A stretch of 47,701 nt of DNA, taken from Qipengyuania gaetbuli. Lineage in GTDB: Bacteria; Pseudomonadota; Alphaproteobacteria; Sphingomonadales; Sphingomonadaceae. A program made the position numbers and the translations under genes. Location: assembly GCF_009827315.1 (NCBI RefSeq), contig NZ_WTYF01000002.1, forward strand, positions 1 to 47,701. Direction: 5' to 3'. Under the pieces are notes generated by a model that was not told the DNA's origin, did not search any database, and was given only the letters and a program-made list of their open reading frames with translations. Below, in pieces: positions 15,419-25,016 of this stretch (its first letter is position 1; each line of letters opens with the position of its first letter).

Positions 15419-17032
15419 ATGAGCGGGATCTTCATTTCCTATGCCCGGGCGGACGAGCGCAAGGCGCGATTGCTGGCGGAGATGCTGCGTCTCCAGGGCT
15501 ACACGGTCTGGCGCGACGACCAGCTTCCCGCGCACCGTGCTTATGCCGAAGTAATCGAGGAGCGCCTGCGCGATGCCGAAGCGGTCGTGGCGCTTTGGTC
15601 ATCGGCAGCCGCGCGGTCGCAATGGGTGCGTGCGGAAGCGGATACAGCCCGGCAGGATGGCAAGCTGGTCCAAGTCACGCTCGACGGAGCGCAGCCGCCC
15701 CTCCCCTTCAACCAGATCCACTGCCTCGACATGAGCGGATGGGACGGCAAGGAAAGCCCCGCCTGGCACCGACTATTGGCGACTATCGAGGAACTGGCCG
15801 AAGCGGGCGAGCCGGTGCCCAAGGCCTTGCCCCGGCCTGCTGCAGGCAACCAAAAGGCAACCATCCCGAGCATCGCCGTCCTGCCCTTCAAGGATCTCTC
15901 GCCGCACGAGAGCGACGAGTATTTTGCCGACGGCATCGTCGAGGAAATCGCCACCGTCCTCTCGCGGTTCAATGTCCTCTTCGTTCTCGGAGCTTCGACT
16001 AGCAGGGTCTACCGCGACAGCACGTTGCCCCTGCCGGAAATCGCGCTCGAACTGGGGGTGCGCTACTTGCTCGTAGGCAGCGTGCGCAGGGCCAGCGGAA
16101 GAGTTCGCATCGCAGTGTCGCTGATCGACGGAGAAGGCGGGGCGCAGGTCTGGGCCGGGCGCTTCGACGACGAGCTGGAGGATGTCTTCGAACTACAGGA
16201 CCGGATCGCCAATTCGGTCGCCAGCGCGATCGACGCTACGATCGAGGCGCTCGAAACCCGCCGCGCGGTGGAGCGGCCGACCAGTTCTCCCAGCGCCTAC
16301 GAGCTCTTCCTGCGGGCCAATGCCGCCACCATGAGCTGGGACCGCGAAGACATGGAAGTCGCGATCGAGGCAGCCGAGGAAGCACTGCGTCTCGACCCGA
16401 AATTCGCGTGGGCCGCAGTCATTCTCGCGATGAGCCATGCGGTCTATTACAATTCGCAATGGGACGAGAACGGCGAGGAGCACCGGGAAAAGGCGCATCG
16501 TTACCTTGACCTCGCCCTGCGCCTGCGGGGAGAGGACACCTATGTGCTTGCCCACGGTGCCGGGGTGCTCGTGGCGCTCGGCGAAGACCTGCCCACGGCG
16601 GAGCGCCTCATTGGCCGCGCGCTGGAGGTAAATCCCGGCTCGGCCCTCACCCGCCTCTACGCCGGATGGACTGCGCTGGCCGCCGGTCGACCGGAAGAAG
16701 GCATCGAGCATTTCGAGGAATCGCTGAGGCTCGATCCCCATTCCGCGCGGCGCTACGGCCTGCTTTCGGGCAAGGGCCTGTGCCTCGTCGGGCTGGGACG
16801 GCTGGACGAAGCGCATATGGTGCTATCGGAATCGCTGCACCTTGCGCCCGATCACAGTCCCGGCATTTTCGGCCTGACATTGTGCCTGGCGGCGATGGGC
16901 AGGCCCGAGGAAGCTCGGACCATGGCCCGCAGGCTCGATCCGCCATCGGTGATCGAACGATCGCTGGCCGTCGTGCAAGACCCGGAACAGCGCGCCACGA
17001 TGCAGGCCATGCTGGCGCAGGTTATGGAATAG
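15419..17032 (+). CDS. TIR domain - TolB-like - TPR protein
   Basis: 537 residues in three parts. Residues 1-125 are a bacterial TIR domain (IFISYARADERKARLLAEML, then VVALWSSAAARSQWVRAEAD, with a Glu in WVRAE where NAD-cleaving TIRs keep the catalytic residue). Residues 147-255 are the TolB-like module usually linked to adenylate cyclases and LuxR/OmpR proteins (SIAVLPFKDLSP, EYFADGIVEEI, VGSVRRASGRVRIAVSLID). Residues 290-530 are TPR repeats (AEEALRLDPKFAWA, GRALEVNPGSALTR, FEESLRLDPHSARR). No signal peptide or cyclase domain. In this architecture TIR takes the place normally held by a cyclase or DNA-binding domain. It could be a signalling scaffold or an NAD-consuming effector; the sequence does not decide. 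Confidence 0.82.
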   Translation: MSGIFISYARADERKARLLAEMLRLQGYTVWRDDQLPAHRAYAEVIEERLRDAEAVVALWSSAAARSQWVRAEADTARQDGKLVQVTLDGAQPPLPFNQIHCLDMSGWDGKESPAWHRLLATIEELAEAGEPVPKALPRPAAGNQKATIPSIAVLPFKDLSPHESDEYFADGIVEEIATVLSRFNVLFVLGASTSRVYRDSTLPLPEIALELGVRYLLVGSVRRASGRVRIAVSLIDGEGGAQVWAGRFDDELEDVFELQDRIANSVASAIDATIEALETRRAVERPTSSPSAYELFLRANAATMSWDREDMEVAIEAAEEALRLDPKFAWAAVILAMSHAVYYNSQWDENGEEHREKAHRYLDLALRLRGEDTYVLAHGAGVLVALGEDLPTAERLIGRALEVNPGSALTRLYAGWTALAAGRPEEGIEHFEESLRLDPHSARRYGLLSGKGLCLVGLGRLDEAHMVLSESLHLAPDHSPGIFGLTLCLAAMGRPEEARTMARRLDPPSVIERSLAVVQDPEQRATMQAMLAQVME

Positions 17033-17211
17033 CCTCGGGCTAATCCGCACGAATCCGGTTCCCGGCGCCCGAAACCGGGAAGGAATCTTGCACCTTCCGT
17101 TGCGTAACGGTTGCGATTTGCTCGAACCTTCCATTACGTGAGATTCGAAAGCCGGCAGGAGCTGGCCCTTACAGGGCTGGCCGGACAGAACGGATATCGG
17201 AGCCTGAGCCA

Positions 17212-18411
17212 ATGAATCTCGAATTCACCCCCGAGGAAAAAGCCTTCCGCGACGAAGTGCGCGCCTTCATCTCGCAGAACTATCCCGCCCATCTCGCCGA
17301 TTTCGGGATGCGCGAGGACATGTCGCCCGAAGACATGGTCGCCTGGCACAAGATCCTCGGCGAAAAAGGCTGGTCCGTACCGGCCTGGCCGGTGGAATAT
17401 GGCGGCACGGGATGGACGCCGACCCAGCGCTATATCTGGTCGGAAGAGAACGCCCGCGTGAACGCGTTCATGCCGCTCCCGTTCGGCGTGGCGATGGTCG
17501 GCCCGGTCATCTACACCTTCGGCAATGAAGAGCAGAAGGCGAAGCACCTGCCCGGCATCCGCAGCGGCGACGTGTGGTGGTGCCAGGGATATTCCGAACC
17601 GGGCGCCGGTTCGGACCTCGCCTCGCTGAAGACCACGGCAGTCCGCGACGGCGATCACTACGTCATCAACGGCCAGAAGACCTGGACCACGCTGGCGCAA
17701 TATGCCGACTGGGGCTTCTTCCTGTGCCGCACCGATCCCGATGCCGACAAGCCACAGGAAGGCATCAGCTTCATCCTCGTCGACATGAAGACGCCCGGCG
17801 TCGAAGTGAAGCCGATCAAGCTTCTCGACGGGGGCTACGAGGTCAACGAGACCTGGCTGACCGACGTGCGCGTGCCGGTCGAGAACCTCGTCGGCCAGGA
17901 GAACAAGGGCTGGACCTACGCCAAGTTCCTGCTTGCCCACGAACGCAGCGGAATTGCCGGGGTCGCCCGTTCCAAGCGCGGCGTCGAAAAGCTGCGCGAA
18001 ATCGCGGCGGAGGAAACACTCGACGGCCAGCCGCTGATCGAGGATTTCGATTTTGCGCGCAAGGTCAGCCAGCTGGAAATCGATCTCGCCGCGCTCGAGA
18101 TCACCGAACTGCGCACGCTGGCCGGGGAACAGGCTGGCAAGGGACCGGGGCCCGAAAGCTCGATCCTCAAGATCAAGGGCACCGAGATTCAGCAGCGCCT
18201 GACCGAACTCACGCTCGAGGCGGTCGGCAGCTACGGCACGCCCTATTACGGCAGCATCGCTAACGACACCGGATCGAACGAATATCCGATCGGGCCGGAA
18301 TACGCGCACCACTCTGCCGCGACCTATTTCAACATGCGCAAGACCTCCATCTATGGCGGATCGAACGAGATCCAGCGCAACATCATCACGAAAATGATCC
18401 TCGGCCTGTAA
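17212..18411 (+). CDS. pimC-like: Acyl-CoA dehydrogenase, pimeloyl-CoA dehydrogenase large-subunit type
   Basis: 399 residues, a full acyl-CoA dehydrogenase (N-terminal helical, middle beta and C-terminal helical domains). Landmarks are MNLEFTPEEKAFRDEVRAF, QGYSEPGAGSDLASLKT (flavin/substrate loop) and the C-terminal YGGSNEIQRNIITKMILGL. It is followed after 28 bp by a second, shorter homologue, as in pimC-pimD pairs where the products form a heteromer oxidising dicarboxylyl-CoA. FAD-dependent alpha,beta-dehydrogenation of an acyl-CoA is the expected reaction; the exact substrate is not shown. Confidence 0.88.
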   Translation: MNLEFTPEEKAFRDEVRAFISQNYPAHLADFGMREDMSPEDMVAWHKILGEKGWSVPAWPVEYGGTGWTPTQRYIWSEENARVNAFMPLPFGVAMVGPVIYTFGNEEQKAKHLPGIRSGDVWWCQGYSEPGAGSDLASLKTTAVRDGDHYVINGQKTWTTLAQYADWGFFLCRTDPDADKPQEGISFILVDMKTPGVEVKPIKLLDGGYEVNETWLTDVRVPVENLVGQENKGWTYAKFLLAHERSGIAGVARSKRGVEKLREIAAEETLDGQPLIEDFDFARKVSQLEIDLAALEITELRTLAGEQAGKGPGPESSILKIKGTEIQQRLTELTLEAVGSYGTPYYGSIANDTGSNEYPIGPEYAHHSAATYFNMRKTSIYGGSNEIQRNIITKMILGL

Positions 18412-18439
18412 GGCTCGAGGTACCAGCGGAGAGAGACCC

Positions 18440-19570
18440 GTGGATTTCAACTTCACCGAAGAACAGGACATGGTGCGCGACGGACTTTCGCGCATGGTCC
18501 GCGAACAATACGACTGGGAAAGCCGCCGCGCGGCCATCGCGAGCGATGCGGGCTGGCGGCCTGAAGTCTGGGCCCAGCTGGCCGAACTCGGCATCCTCGG
18601 CATGCCCTTCAGCGAGGACGTCGGCGGTTTCGGCGGCGGCGCGGTCGACGCGATGATCGTGATGGAAGAATTCGGCAAGGGCCTCGTGGTCGAACCCTTC
18701 GTTCCCACCGTGGTTTGCGCCGGCGGCTTCCTGAAGCATGCCGGAAGCGAGGCCCAGCGCGAGGAACATCTCTCGGCGATCATCGACGGCAGTCGCATTT
18801 TCGCGTTTGCCTATGCCGAACCGCGCGGGCGCTATGACTTTGCCGATCTCGAAACCACCGCGAAGAAGGACGGAAGCGGATACGTCCTCAACGGCCACAA
18901 GGCCGTCGTCATCGGCGCCCCTTGGGCAAGCCACCTCGTCGTCACCGCCCGCACCGGCGGTGACCGCCGCGACCGCGAAGGCGTCAGCGTTTTCATCGTC
19001 GACAAATCGGCCGACGGCATCGTGACGCGGGACTACGAGACCGTCGACGGCCGCCGCGCATCGGAAGTCTACTTCGAAAACGTCTCGGTGCCCGGCGATG
19101 CGCTGATCGGCGACGAGGGCGCTGCCCTTCCCCTGATCGAGCTAGTCACCGACGAGGCGATCGCCGCGCAATGCGCCGAGGCTTGCGGCGCCATGAAGGT
19201 AGCTCATGCCATGACCGTCGAATATTCCCGCCAGCGCAAGCAGTTCGGCGTGCCGATCGGCAAGTTCCAGGTGCTCCAGCACCGCATGGTCGACATGTAC
19301 ACCGCTTACGAGCAGTCGGTTTCGCTGACCTATCTCGCGACGCTGAAGCTGGAAGCAGACGAAAGGGAGCGCAAGCGCGCGGTGTCCGCCGCCAAGGTCG
19401 GTGTCGGCCAAGCGGCCCGTCTTGTCGGACAGGAATCGATCCAGATCCACGGCGGCAACGGTGTGACCGACGAATATGCGATCGGCCACTACTTCAAGCG
19501 CCTGACGATCTTCGAATCGGAATTCGGCAACGTCGACCATCACCTGAAACGGCACGTCTCGCTGGCCTGA
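18440..19570 (+). CDS. pimD-like: Acyl-CoA dehydrogenase, pimeloyl-CoA dehydrogenase small-subunit type
   Basis: 376 residues, GTG start with GGAGAGAG just upstream. It begins MDFNFTEEQDMVRDGLSRMV and keeps the acyl-CoA dehydrogenase core (FAYAEPRGRYDFADLETTA, where the usual GSD loop is replaced; RKQFGVPIGKFQVLQHRMVD; IQIHGGNGVTDEYAIGHYFK). The altered loop is usual in PimD-type subunits. Co-transcribed with the upstream subunit and probably its heteromeric partner in fatty- or dicarboxylic-acid breakdown. Confidence 0.87.
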   Translation: MDFNFTEEQDMVRDGLSRMVREQYDWESRRAAIASDAGWRPEVWAQLAELGILGMPFSEDVGGFGGGAVDAMIVMEEFGKGLVVEPFVPTVVCAGGFLKHAGSEAQREEHLSAIIDGSRIFAFAYAEPRGRYDFADLETTAKKDGSGYVLNGHKAVVIGAPWASHLVVTARTGGDRRDREGVSVFIVDKSADGIVTRDYETVDGRRASEVYFENVSVPGDALIGDEGAALPLIELVTDEAIAAQCAEACGAMKVAHAMTVEYSRQRKQFGVPIGKFQVLQHRMVDMYTAYEQSVSLTYLATLKLEADERERKRAVSAAKVGVGQAARLVGQESIQIHGGNGVTDEYAIGHYFKRLTIFESEFGNVDHHLKRHVSLA

Positions 19571-19831
19571 ATCCGCTGAAGGCATTCAGGCCTTCAGTTC
19601 CGGAAAGCGTCTAAACCGGCCAATGGGGCCATCGGACCAATGTCCGGTGAGCCCCCTTTTGGCTGCGCGACGAATAAAGCGAGGCAAGCCTTTGCCGCTC
19701 ATGTGATGCTTTGCTCGGCCTATTCTTCGCGCCGTGCGAATTCCTTTCGGGCCAAGGATTGGAAAAACCAGTCCAACGCCTCGCAAAACCCGATTCATTC
19801 GGTTAGCCTTCTGACAACAGAAGGGATTTTC

Positions 19832-22702
19832 ATGCGCAACAAACTCGTTCTCGCCGTTTCCGCCATCGCTCTGGCGACCAGCCAAGCCAATGCACAGGAG
19901 AGCGCGGGGGCACCGGACACATCGCAACAGGCCTCTACTGCAGATGCCGCTGGCGAAGTGCGACTGGACTATGAGAAGTTCGTTCTGGGCAACGGGCTGG
20001 AAGTCATCCTCGCGGTGGACGATTCCGATCCGATCGTCTCGCTGATGACCGTGGCTCATGTCGGCTCCGCCCGCGAAAAACCGGGGCGCACGGGCTTTGC
20101 GCATTTCTTCGAACACATGGCGTTCAACGATTCCGAGAACGTGCCGCAGGGCGCCAATCGCCGCGATATCCCTGCATGGGGCGGCGATCGCAACGGCTAC
20201 ACGACCCGCGACCGCACGGTCTATTATGAGACCGTCCCGATCGACGCGTTCGACAAGCTGCTGTGGATCGATTCCGACCGCCTCGGCTTCATGATCAATA
20301 CTGTCACCGAAGACGCGCTCGAGCGCGAAAAGCAGGTCGTCAAGAACGAGAAGCGCCAACGGGTCGACAATGCGCCTTACGGCTATGTCGGGGAAGTCGT
20401 CGCCGGCGCGCTCTATCCGGAAGACCACCCCTACAACTGGACCGTCATCGGATCACTGCCCGACCTGCAGGCGGCAACGCTGGCCGACGTGCGCGAGTTC
20501 TATGATGCTTACTACGGCCCGAACAATGCGACGCTCGCGATTGTGGGCGACATCGATATTGCCGAGACCAAGGCCAAGGTCGAACGCTGGTTCGGAGAGA
20601 TTGCGCGCGGGCCCGACGTTCCCGACGCCACTCCCCGTCCGGTAGAGCTCGATGCCGAAGCGCGGCTGATGTTCGAGGACAATTTCGCCAAGCTTCCAGA
20701 ACTACGCCTTGTGTACCCCACCCCGGCCCAGTTCGACGGGGACGAAATGGCACTGAACGTGCTCGCCAACTATCTAGGCTCGAAAGCCTCCCCGCTCTAC
20801 CGCCAGGTTGTCGAAGGCGGGCTGGCCGCCAACGTATTCTCGTTCCACCGGGCCGAGGAACTGGCCGGGGAACTCGCGATCCTGGTTCGCGCCAATGCAG
20901 GCACCGACCTCGATGCCGTCCTGGCCGCGGTCGACGCCGGCCTTGCCGAAATCGCGGCCCAAGGGATTCCCGAAGGCGAGCTGCTTCGCATCCAGGCCGA
21001 ATCCGAAACCGGCCTCTACAACCAGCTCTCCACAGTGCGCGGCAAGGCAGAGGCGCTGGCTATCGGCAACGAATTTGCCGGAGATCCGGCATACATCCTT
21101 AAGACCCTCGCCGACGTCCGGTCCCTCGATACATCCGATATCGAGCGTGCATTTGCCGCGCACGTCGCCGGACAGCCGCGCGTCATCACCAGCTTCGTGC
21201 CCAAGGGCGAAGCCGCGCTCGCCGTCGACAAGAGCGAAGTCGCCAAGGTCTGGATCGAGGAAGTCGGCGAAGGCAGCGCCGACGAGGAAGTGAGCCAGGG
21301 TGAAGCGGCGGAGTTCGCGAAGACGCCCACCAAATACGACAGGTCCGAGCCGGCTTTCGGCGAATTGCCGCTGTCGAAGACGGTTCCGACCTGGAAAGCC
21401 GATCTTGCGAAGAACGTCTCGCTTATCGGCACGACCTTCGACGAGACCCCCGTGGCTTCCTTCATCATCACGTTCGAAGGCGGGACACGGCTCGACACGG
21501 ATGAAGGCCTCGGGACGACGGCCCTGCTCGCCAGTCTGATGGAAGAAGGCTCCGCCACGCGCAGTGCTGCGGAAATCGAGCAGGCCCTGGGACGCCTCGG
21601 TGCCGGCTATTCGGTAGGTGCGAACTCCGACGGGGTTTCCATCAGCGGGACCACTCTCGCGCGCAACCTGCCTGCGGTGGTCGAGGTGTTGTCGGAAATC
21701 ATCGCGACACCGCGCTTTACCCCTGAAGCTCTGTCGCGTGCACGCGACAAGCAGTTGTCTGCCATTCGTAGCGCGCAGGCCAATCCTGCTGCGATTGCGG
21801 CCCTCGCTTTCAATGCCCTGGCGTACGGCGACCACCCGGAGGGTCGCCGCGCGATCGGAACCATCGAGACGGTCGAGGGGATCGACCTCCAGGCTCTGCG
21901 CGATCGCCACGCCGCGCTCGGCTCCAACGGCGTACGCATACACGTCGCAGGCGATGTGAGCGAAGCAGCAGCGACCGCGGCCTTCGCGCCGCTGGCAGGC
22001 TCGCTCGCGCGGGACGAAGCCCCAATCAAACTGGCGCCTGCCGCGGATACAGGCGTGGCAGGCAACGTCTACTTCATCGACGTGCCGGGTTCGAAGCAGA
22101 GCGTCATCCGCGCCGGACGTCTGACGGTCGCGTCCGACAGCCTCGAGCACGAACGGATCGAGTTCGCGAACCAGAAGCTCGGCGGCTCCATCGGCGGCGA
22201 CCTGGCGCAGATGCTGCGTATCGAGAAGGGCTACACTTACGGTGCCTATTCTGCTGTAAGCGGCGGCCGTGTCACTCAGCCATGGGGCGTACAGACCAGT
22301 GTGCGCGCCAATGCGACAGGCCCGTCGCTAGAGATCATTCGCGACATGGTAGCAGCCTACGGCCAGAACTTCGGCGAGGCCGAAGCGGATCTTACTCGCA
22401 ACCAGATCATCAAGGACACGGCGCGATCGCAGGAAAGCCTGGGTGCCAAGCTCGGGCTCATTGCCGAGATGGCTAAATACGGCTTGTCGGACCTTCTGGT
22501 CGAAGAACGCCAAGAGCGGCTACTCGCCATGTCCGTGGAAGATTTCCGCAAGACCGCGCAGGAATGGTTCGATCCGGAAGAAATGATCTGGGTCGTGGTC
22601 GGCGACGGGGAAACCCAACGCTCGGCAGTAAAAGAATTCGCTGCGGGCCTGCCCGGCGAGTTCATCGAATTGGATACCGAGGGCAATCCGGTGGGAGAGT
22701 GA
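19832..22702 (+). CDS. M16 family zinc metalloprotease, exported
   Basis: 956 residues from the ATG at 19832, chosen because AGAAGGGA precedes it and a signal peptide follows at once (MRNKLVLAVSAIALATSQAN, cleavage after AQ/A-type residues). Two M16 halves: the first holds the inverted zinc motif H91-F-F-E94-H95 with the downstream E in ALEREKQVVKNE; the second half (about 520-950) is the inactive homologue with ASLMEEGSATRS and MLRIEKGYTYGAYSAVSGG. Expected to be a periplasmic peptidase degrading oligopeptides. Monocistronic. Confidence 0.9.
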   Translation: MRNKLVLAVSAIALATSQANAQESAGAPDTSQQASTADAAGEVRLDYEKFVLGNGLEVILAVDDSDPIVSLMTVAHVGSAREKPGRTGFAHFFEHMAFNDSENVPQGANRRDIPAWGGDRNGYTTRDRTVYYETVPIDAFDKLLWIDSDRLGFMINTVTEDALEREKQVVKNEKRQRVDNAPYGYVGEVVAGALYPEDHPYNWTVIGSLPDLQAATLADVREFYDAYYGPNNATLAIVGDIDIAETKAKVERWFGEIARGPDVPDATPRPVELDAEARLMFEDNFAKLPELRLVYPTPAQFDGDEMALNVLANYLGSKASPLYRQVVEGGLAANVFSFHRAEELAGELAILVRANAGTDLDAVLAAVDAGLAEIAAQGIPEGELLRIQAESETGLYNQLSTVRGKAEALAIGNEFAGDPAYILKTLADVRSLDTSDIERAFAAHVAGQPRVITSFVPKGEAALAVDKSEVAKVWIEEVGEGSADEEVSQGEAAEFAKTPTKYDRSEPAFGELPLSKTVPTWKADLAKNVSLIGTTFDETPVASFIITFEGGTRLDTDEGLGTTALLASLMEEGSATRSAAEIEQALGRLGAGYSVGANSDGVSISGTTLARNLPAVVEVLSEIIATPRFTPEALSRARDKQLSAIRSAQANPAAIAALAFNALAYGDHPEGRRAIGTIETVEGIDLQALRDRHAALGSNGVRIHVAGDVSEAAATAAFAPLAGSLARDEAPIKLAPAADTGVAGNVYFIDVPGSKQSVIRAGRLTVASDSLEHERIEFANQKLGGSIGGDLAQMLRIEKGYTYGAYSAVSGGRVTQPWGVQTSVRANATGPSLEIIRDMVAAYGQNFGEAEADLTRNQIIKDTARSQESLGAKLGLIAEMAKYGLSDLLVEERQERLLAMSVEDFRKTAQEWFDPEEMIWVVVGDGETQRSAVKEFAAGLPGEFIELDTEGNPVGE

Positions 22703-23085
22703 GTCCGAGGCTGACCCGCGAGCACGACCGGTAGGAGACCATTGGAGGCTGCACGGGATTAGCGGAAGGCATCGTGTAGAGGCTCGACAGCGCGTTCGGG
22801 ACCGATAGGCCAAAACATGCCATCGGCCCCGACATCGCGGTGCACCCGACTGTTCGCTACTAATTTGGAAAGTGGTGCCCCATAGACGACAAAAATGGGC
22901 ACTCAAATCATTGGGAAATTTTGCTCCCACGTCCATAGCATACGACAGTTACCTGCTTAGCAGTGCTTGATGTGACTGAGACGACAGGAGGTGCGATCAG
23001 CCTTTGGCGGCACCCTCTGCGATCGTTTCAAAACCATCACATATCGGTAGACTGAAGGTGGATGAGGTGAAAGGATGCCTCACGA
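22703..23085. other. Gene-free interval of 383 bp
   Basis: No convincing reading frame, terminator, repeat copy or operator seen between the M16 protease and the exonuclease gene. It probably holds the exonuclease promoter. Confidence 0.4.
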
Positions 23086-23658
23086 ATGAAAGACATACTG
23101 ACCCGAAGTGATAGGCGGGTTGCGGTCCTTGATATTGAAGCCTCCGCTTTGGGCTCTGGGAGCTATCCAATCGAAGTTGGTTTGGCGCTGGTCCGAGGTG
23201 AGCCCAACCCGATCGAAACCGGGGCAAGGATCATCCGCCCGACGGCCTCGTGGCTAAGAAGTGGTATCTGGTCTCCGGCCTCGGAGGCAGTCCACGGATT
23301 GTCGCTCCAAACTTTAAATCAGCACGGTTATGATCCGGGCGAGGTCTGTGATTGGCTAAATGCCCTTCTCGGTCATCAGGTGATCGTGGCCACGGATGCT
23401 CCAAGATACGATCAGGACTGGCTAGACAGGCTGTTCGACGCTGCAGGTCGGAAACAGCAATTCACGGTGTATCACTTCGAAGTTCTTACTCACGGCTTCA
23501 GTGCAGATCAGCATAGACACCTGGCCTACCTATTGAAGCGCGCACCGATCCCTCATCGCGCCGCGCCTGACGCGTTGCGGCTAGCCACTAAATTGATGGA
23601 GGCTCACCTGGGCTATCCTCCACGCACCGCACCGATGGAACCGACAGCCTCCGATTGA
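23086..23658 (+). CDS. DEDDh-type 3'-5' exonuclease family protein
   Basis: 190 residues with an RNase H-like exonuclease fold: VLDIEASALGSGSYPIEVG gives the first Asp-x-Glu (residues 14 and 16), IVATDAPRYDQDWLDRL the middle Asp, and HRAAPDAL the final His...Asp. Similar to stand-alone DnaQ-like proteins of unknown substrate. No polymerase or other domain. Monocistronic, converging on the SDR gene with an inverted repeat (23685-23759) between them. Confidence 0.75.
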   Translation: MKDILTRSDRRVAVLDIEASALGSGSYPIEVGLALVRGEPNPIETGARIIRPTASWLRSGIWSPASEAVHGLSLQTLNQHGYDPGEVCDWLNALLGHQVIVATDAPRYDQDWLDRLFDAAGRKQQFTVYHFEVLTHGFSADQHRHLAYLLKRAPIPHRAAPDALRLATKLMEAHLGYPPRTAPMEPTASD

Positions 23659-23684
23659 AGTCGGAGCCCCCACCTGTCTCCAAT

Positions 23685-23759
23685 CACAAACGGCAGGAAC
23701 GGGGCCGTAAGCCGACAGTCAGCTTCTGAGTTGCGCAGGCTCGAAAGCTGCCGTTTGTG
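23685..23759. repeat. 75-bp element with 12-bp perfect terminal inverted repeat
   Basis: CACAAACGGCAG (23685-23696) is matched exactly by CTGCCGTTTGTG (23748-23759). A second, competing stem is CAGCTT (23720-23725) with AAGCTG (23745-23750). It lies between convergent genes and could act as a bidirectional terminator or be a small mobile-type element. It does not resemble the 88-bp family. Confidence 0.6.
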
Positions 23760-23780
23760 GCTAATCAATATTCGCAGCGA

Positions 23781-24560
23781 TCACACCGTAGGGATTGTCC
23801 CGCCATCAATGACATACTCAGATCCAGTTATGGTTGCTGCTCGATCGGAAGCCAGAAACGCGATCAGATTTGCAATCTCTGCGGGTTCAGAAGGTCGACC
23901 GATCGGAACACCGCCAAGGGAATCCATGATCATTTGCTTTCCTTGCTCTACGCTCACGCCATGATCGGCTGCGAGGCGTGTGGCGAGAGCGACGGAGCTT
24001 TCCGTCGCGATCCAACCAGGCGAGACGCGCACAACGCGAACGCCCTTGGGCGAGACTTCCTTTGAAAGCGCTTTGCTATAGGTCGATAAAGCCGCCTTTG
24101 CTGCAGCGTAGGCTGTTGTAGCCTGGGGCAGTGGCAGTTCTCTCTGGATGGATGTTACGTGGATCACCACACCCGATCCTTGCGCTGTCATCGAAGGGAG
24201 CAAGGCTCGGTCGAGGCGCACCGCGGGCATCAAGTTGAGGTCGAATTCCTTGCGCCACTCTTCCTCGTCGAGCGCTTGATACCCACCGGCCGGTGCAGAA
24301 GAACCGCCGAGCATATGCACAACGATATCTACCCCGCCAAGGCGATCGAGCACGGCTTGCGCCACGACAGCGCATCCATCCGGTGAAGTAAGGTCGGCGG
24401 CAACGAAGTCCGCCTCCTCCATGTCACTTGGCTTGCTCCTAGCCGTTGTCAAAACGTGGACGCCGAGGTCCATTAGAAGTGCGACGGTAGCCGCACCTGC
24501 GCCTCGGGTCCCCGACGTGATTAGCGCCCGCTTGCCGCTGAGCGATAGAAAGTCGCTCAC
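23781..24560 (-). CDS. Short-chain dehydrogenase/reductase
   Basis: 259 residues, classical SDR. The nucleotide loop is [10 protein letters not shown] (in place of TGxxxGxG), the acidic DLTSPDG follows, the catalytic tract is HVTSIQ with Y-x3-K in [10 protein letters not shown], and the C-terminal [10 protein letters not shown] is standard. NAD(P)-dependent oxidoreductase of unknown substrate. The start overlaps the SnoaL-like gene stop by 4 bp, so the two form an operon divergent from the LysR gene, probably its target. Confidence 0.88.
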   Translation of the reverse strand: MSDFLSLSGKRALITSGTRGAGAATVALLMDLGVHVLTTARSKPSDMEEADFVAADLTSPDGCAVVAQAVLDRLGGVDIVVHMLGGSSAPAGGYQALDEEEWRKEFDLNLMPAVRLDRALLPSMTAQGSGVVIHVTSIQRELPLPQATTAYAAAKAALSTYSKALSKEVSPKGVRVVRVSPGWIATESSVALATRLAADHGVSVEQGKQMIMDSLGGVPIGRPSEPAEIANLIAFLASDRAATITGSEYVIDGGTIPTV

Positions 24561-24886
24561 GGTACGATCTCCAGTTTGGCGATCTTGTCGTCTGCGAAGG
24601 CGAAGATGTAGCGCAAGTCGACCGGGCTTCCGGGAAAATTACCGACAAGATGTCCTGTCACGACGATCCGACCGTGCTCGAGAGCGATAGTAATCGGCTT
24701 GACGGTGTAGGTATATTGAGTGGAGGCATTTGCCATCCACTGGCGGATGGCCTCGCGTCCAGTGTAGGTATTTCCTTCGTCGATAACGACAGCGTCCTCA
24801 GCAAAGCATTGGACGATCGCATCAGGGTTTGCGGTCTTATCGGCCTCGAAATACTCGCGGACCACGTCGGGCAAATGGACAGGCAT
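24557..24886 (-). CDS. SnoaL/NTF2-like protein
   Basis: 109 residues from the ATG at 24886, chosen because GGAGA lies about 7 bp upstream; an ATG at 24892 is too close to it. NTF2-like cone fold: [40 protein letters not shown], then [17 protein letters not shown]. Such proteins are small hydrolases, isomerases or ligand binders. First gene of a two-gene unit with the SDR. Confidence 0.8.
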   Translation of the reverse strand: MPVHLPDVVREYFEADKTANPDAIVQCFAEDAVVIDEGNTYTGREAIRQWMANASTQYTYTVKPITIALEHGRIVVTGHLVGNFPGSPVDLRYIFAFADDKIAKLEIVP

Positions 24887-24969
24887 TATCATTCTCCAGC
24901 TCGGATTGGTGTTCGTTGAGAAGCACCGACCGGTTCGACAAAATCCAGATAGGCCTTTACTCACGTCCC

Positions 24970-25016
24970 GATAATCTAGATAAAATGGGATAATCTATCC
25001 GGGATTTCAGGATAAT
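24970..25016 (+). promoter_or_regulatory. Probable LysR operator region
   Basis: Two direct copies of GATAATCTA (24970 and 24989, 19 bp apart), the second within the near-palindrome GATAATCTATC, and a third GATAAT at 25011 touching the LysR start. They lie in the short divergent region between the SnoaL/SDR unit and the LysR gene, where LysR proteins usually bind. Confidence 0.45.
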
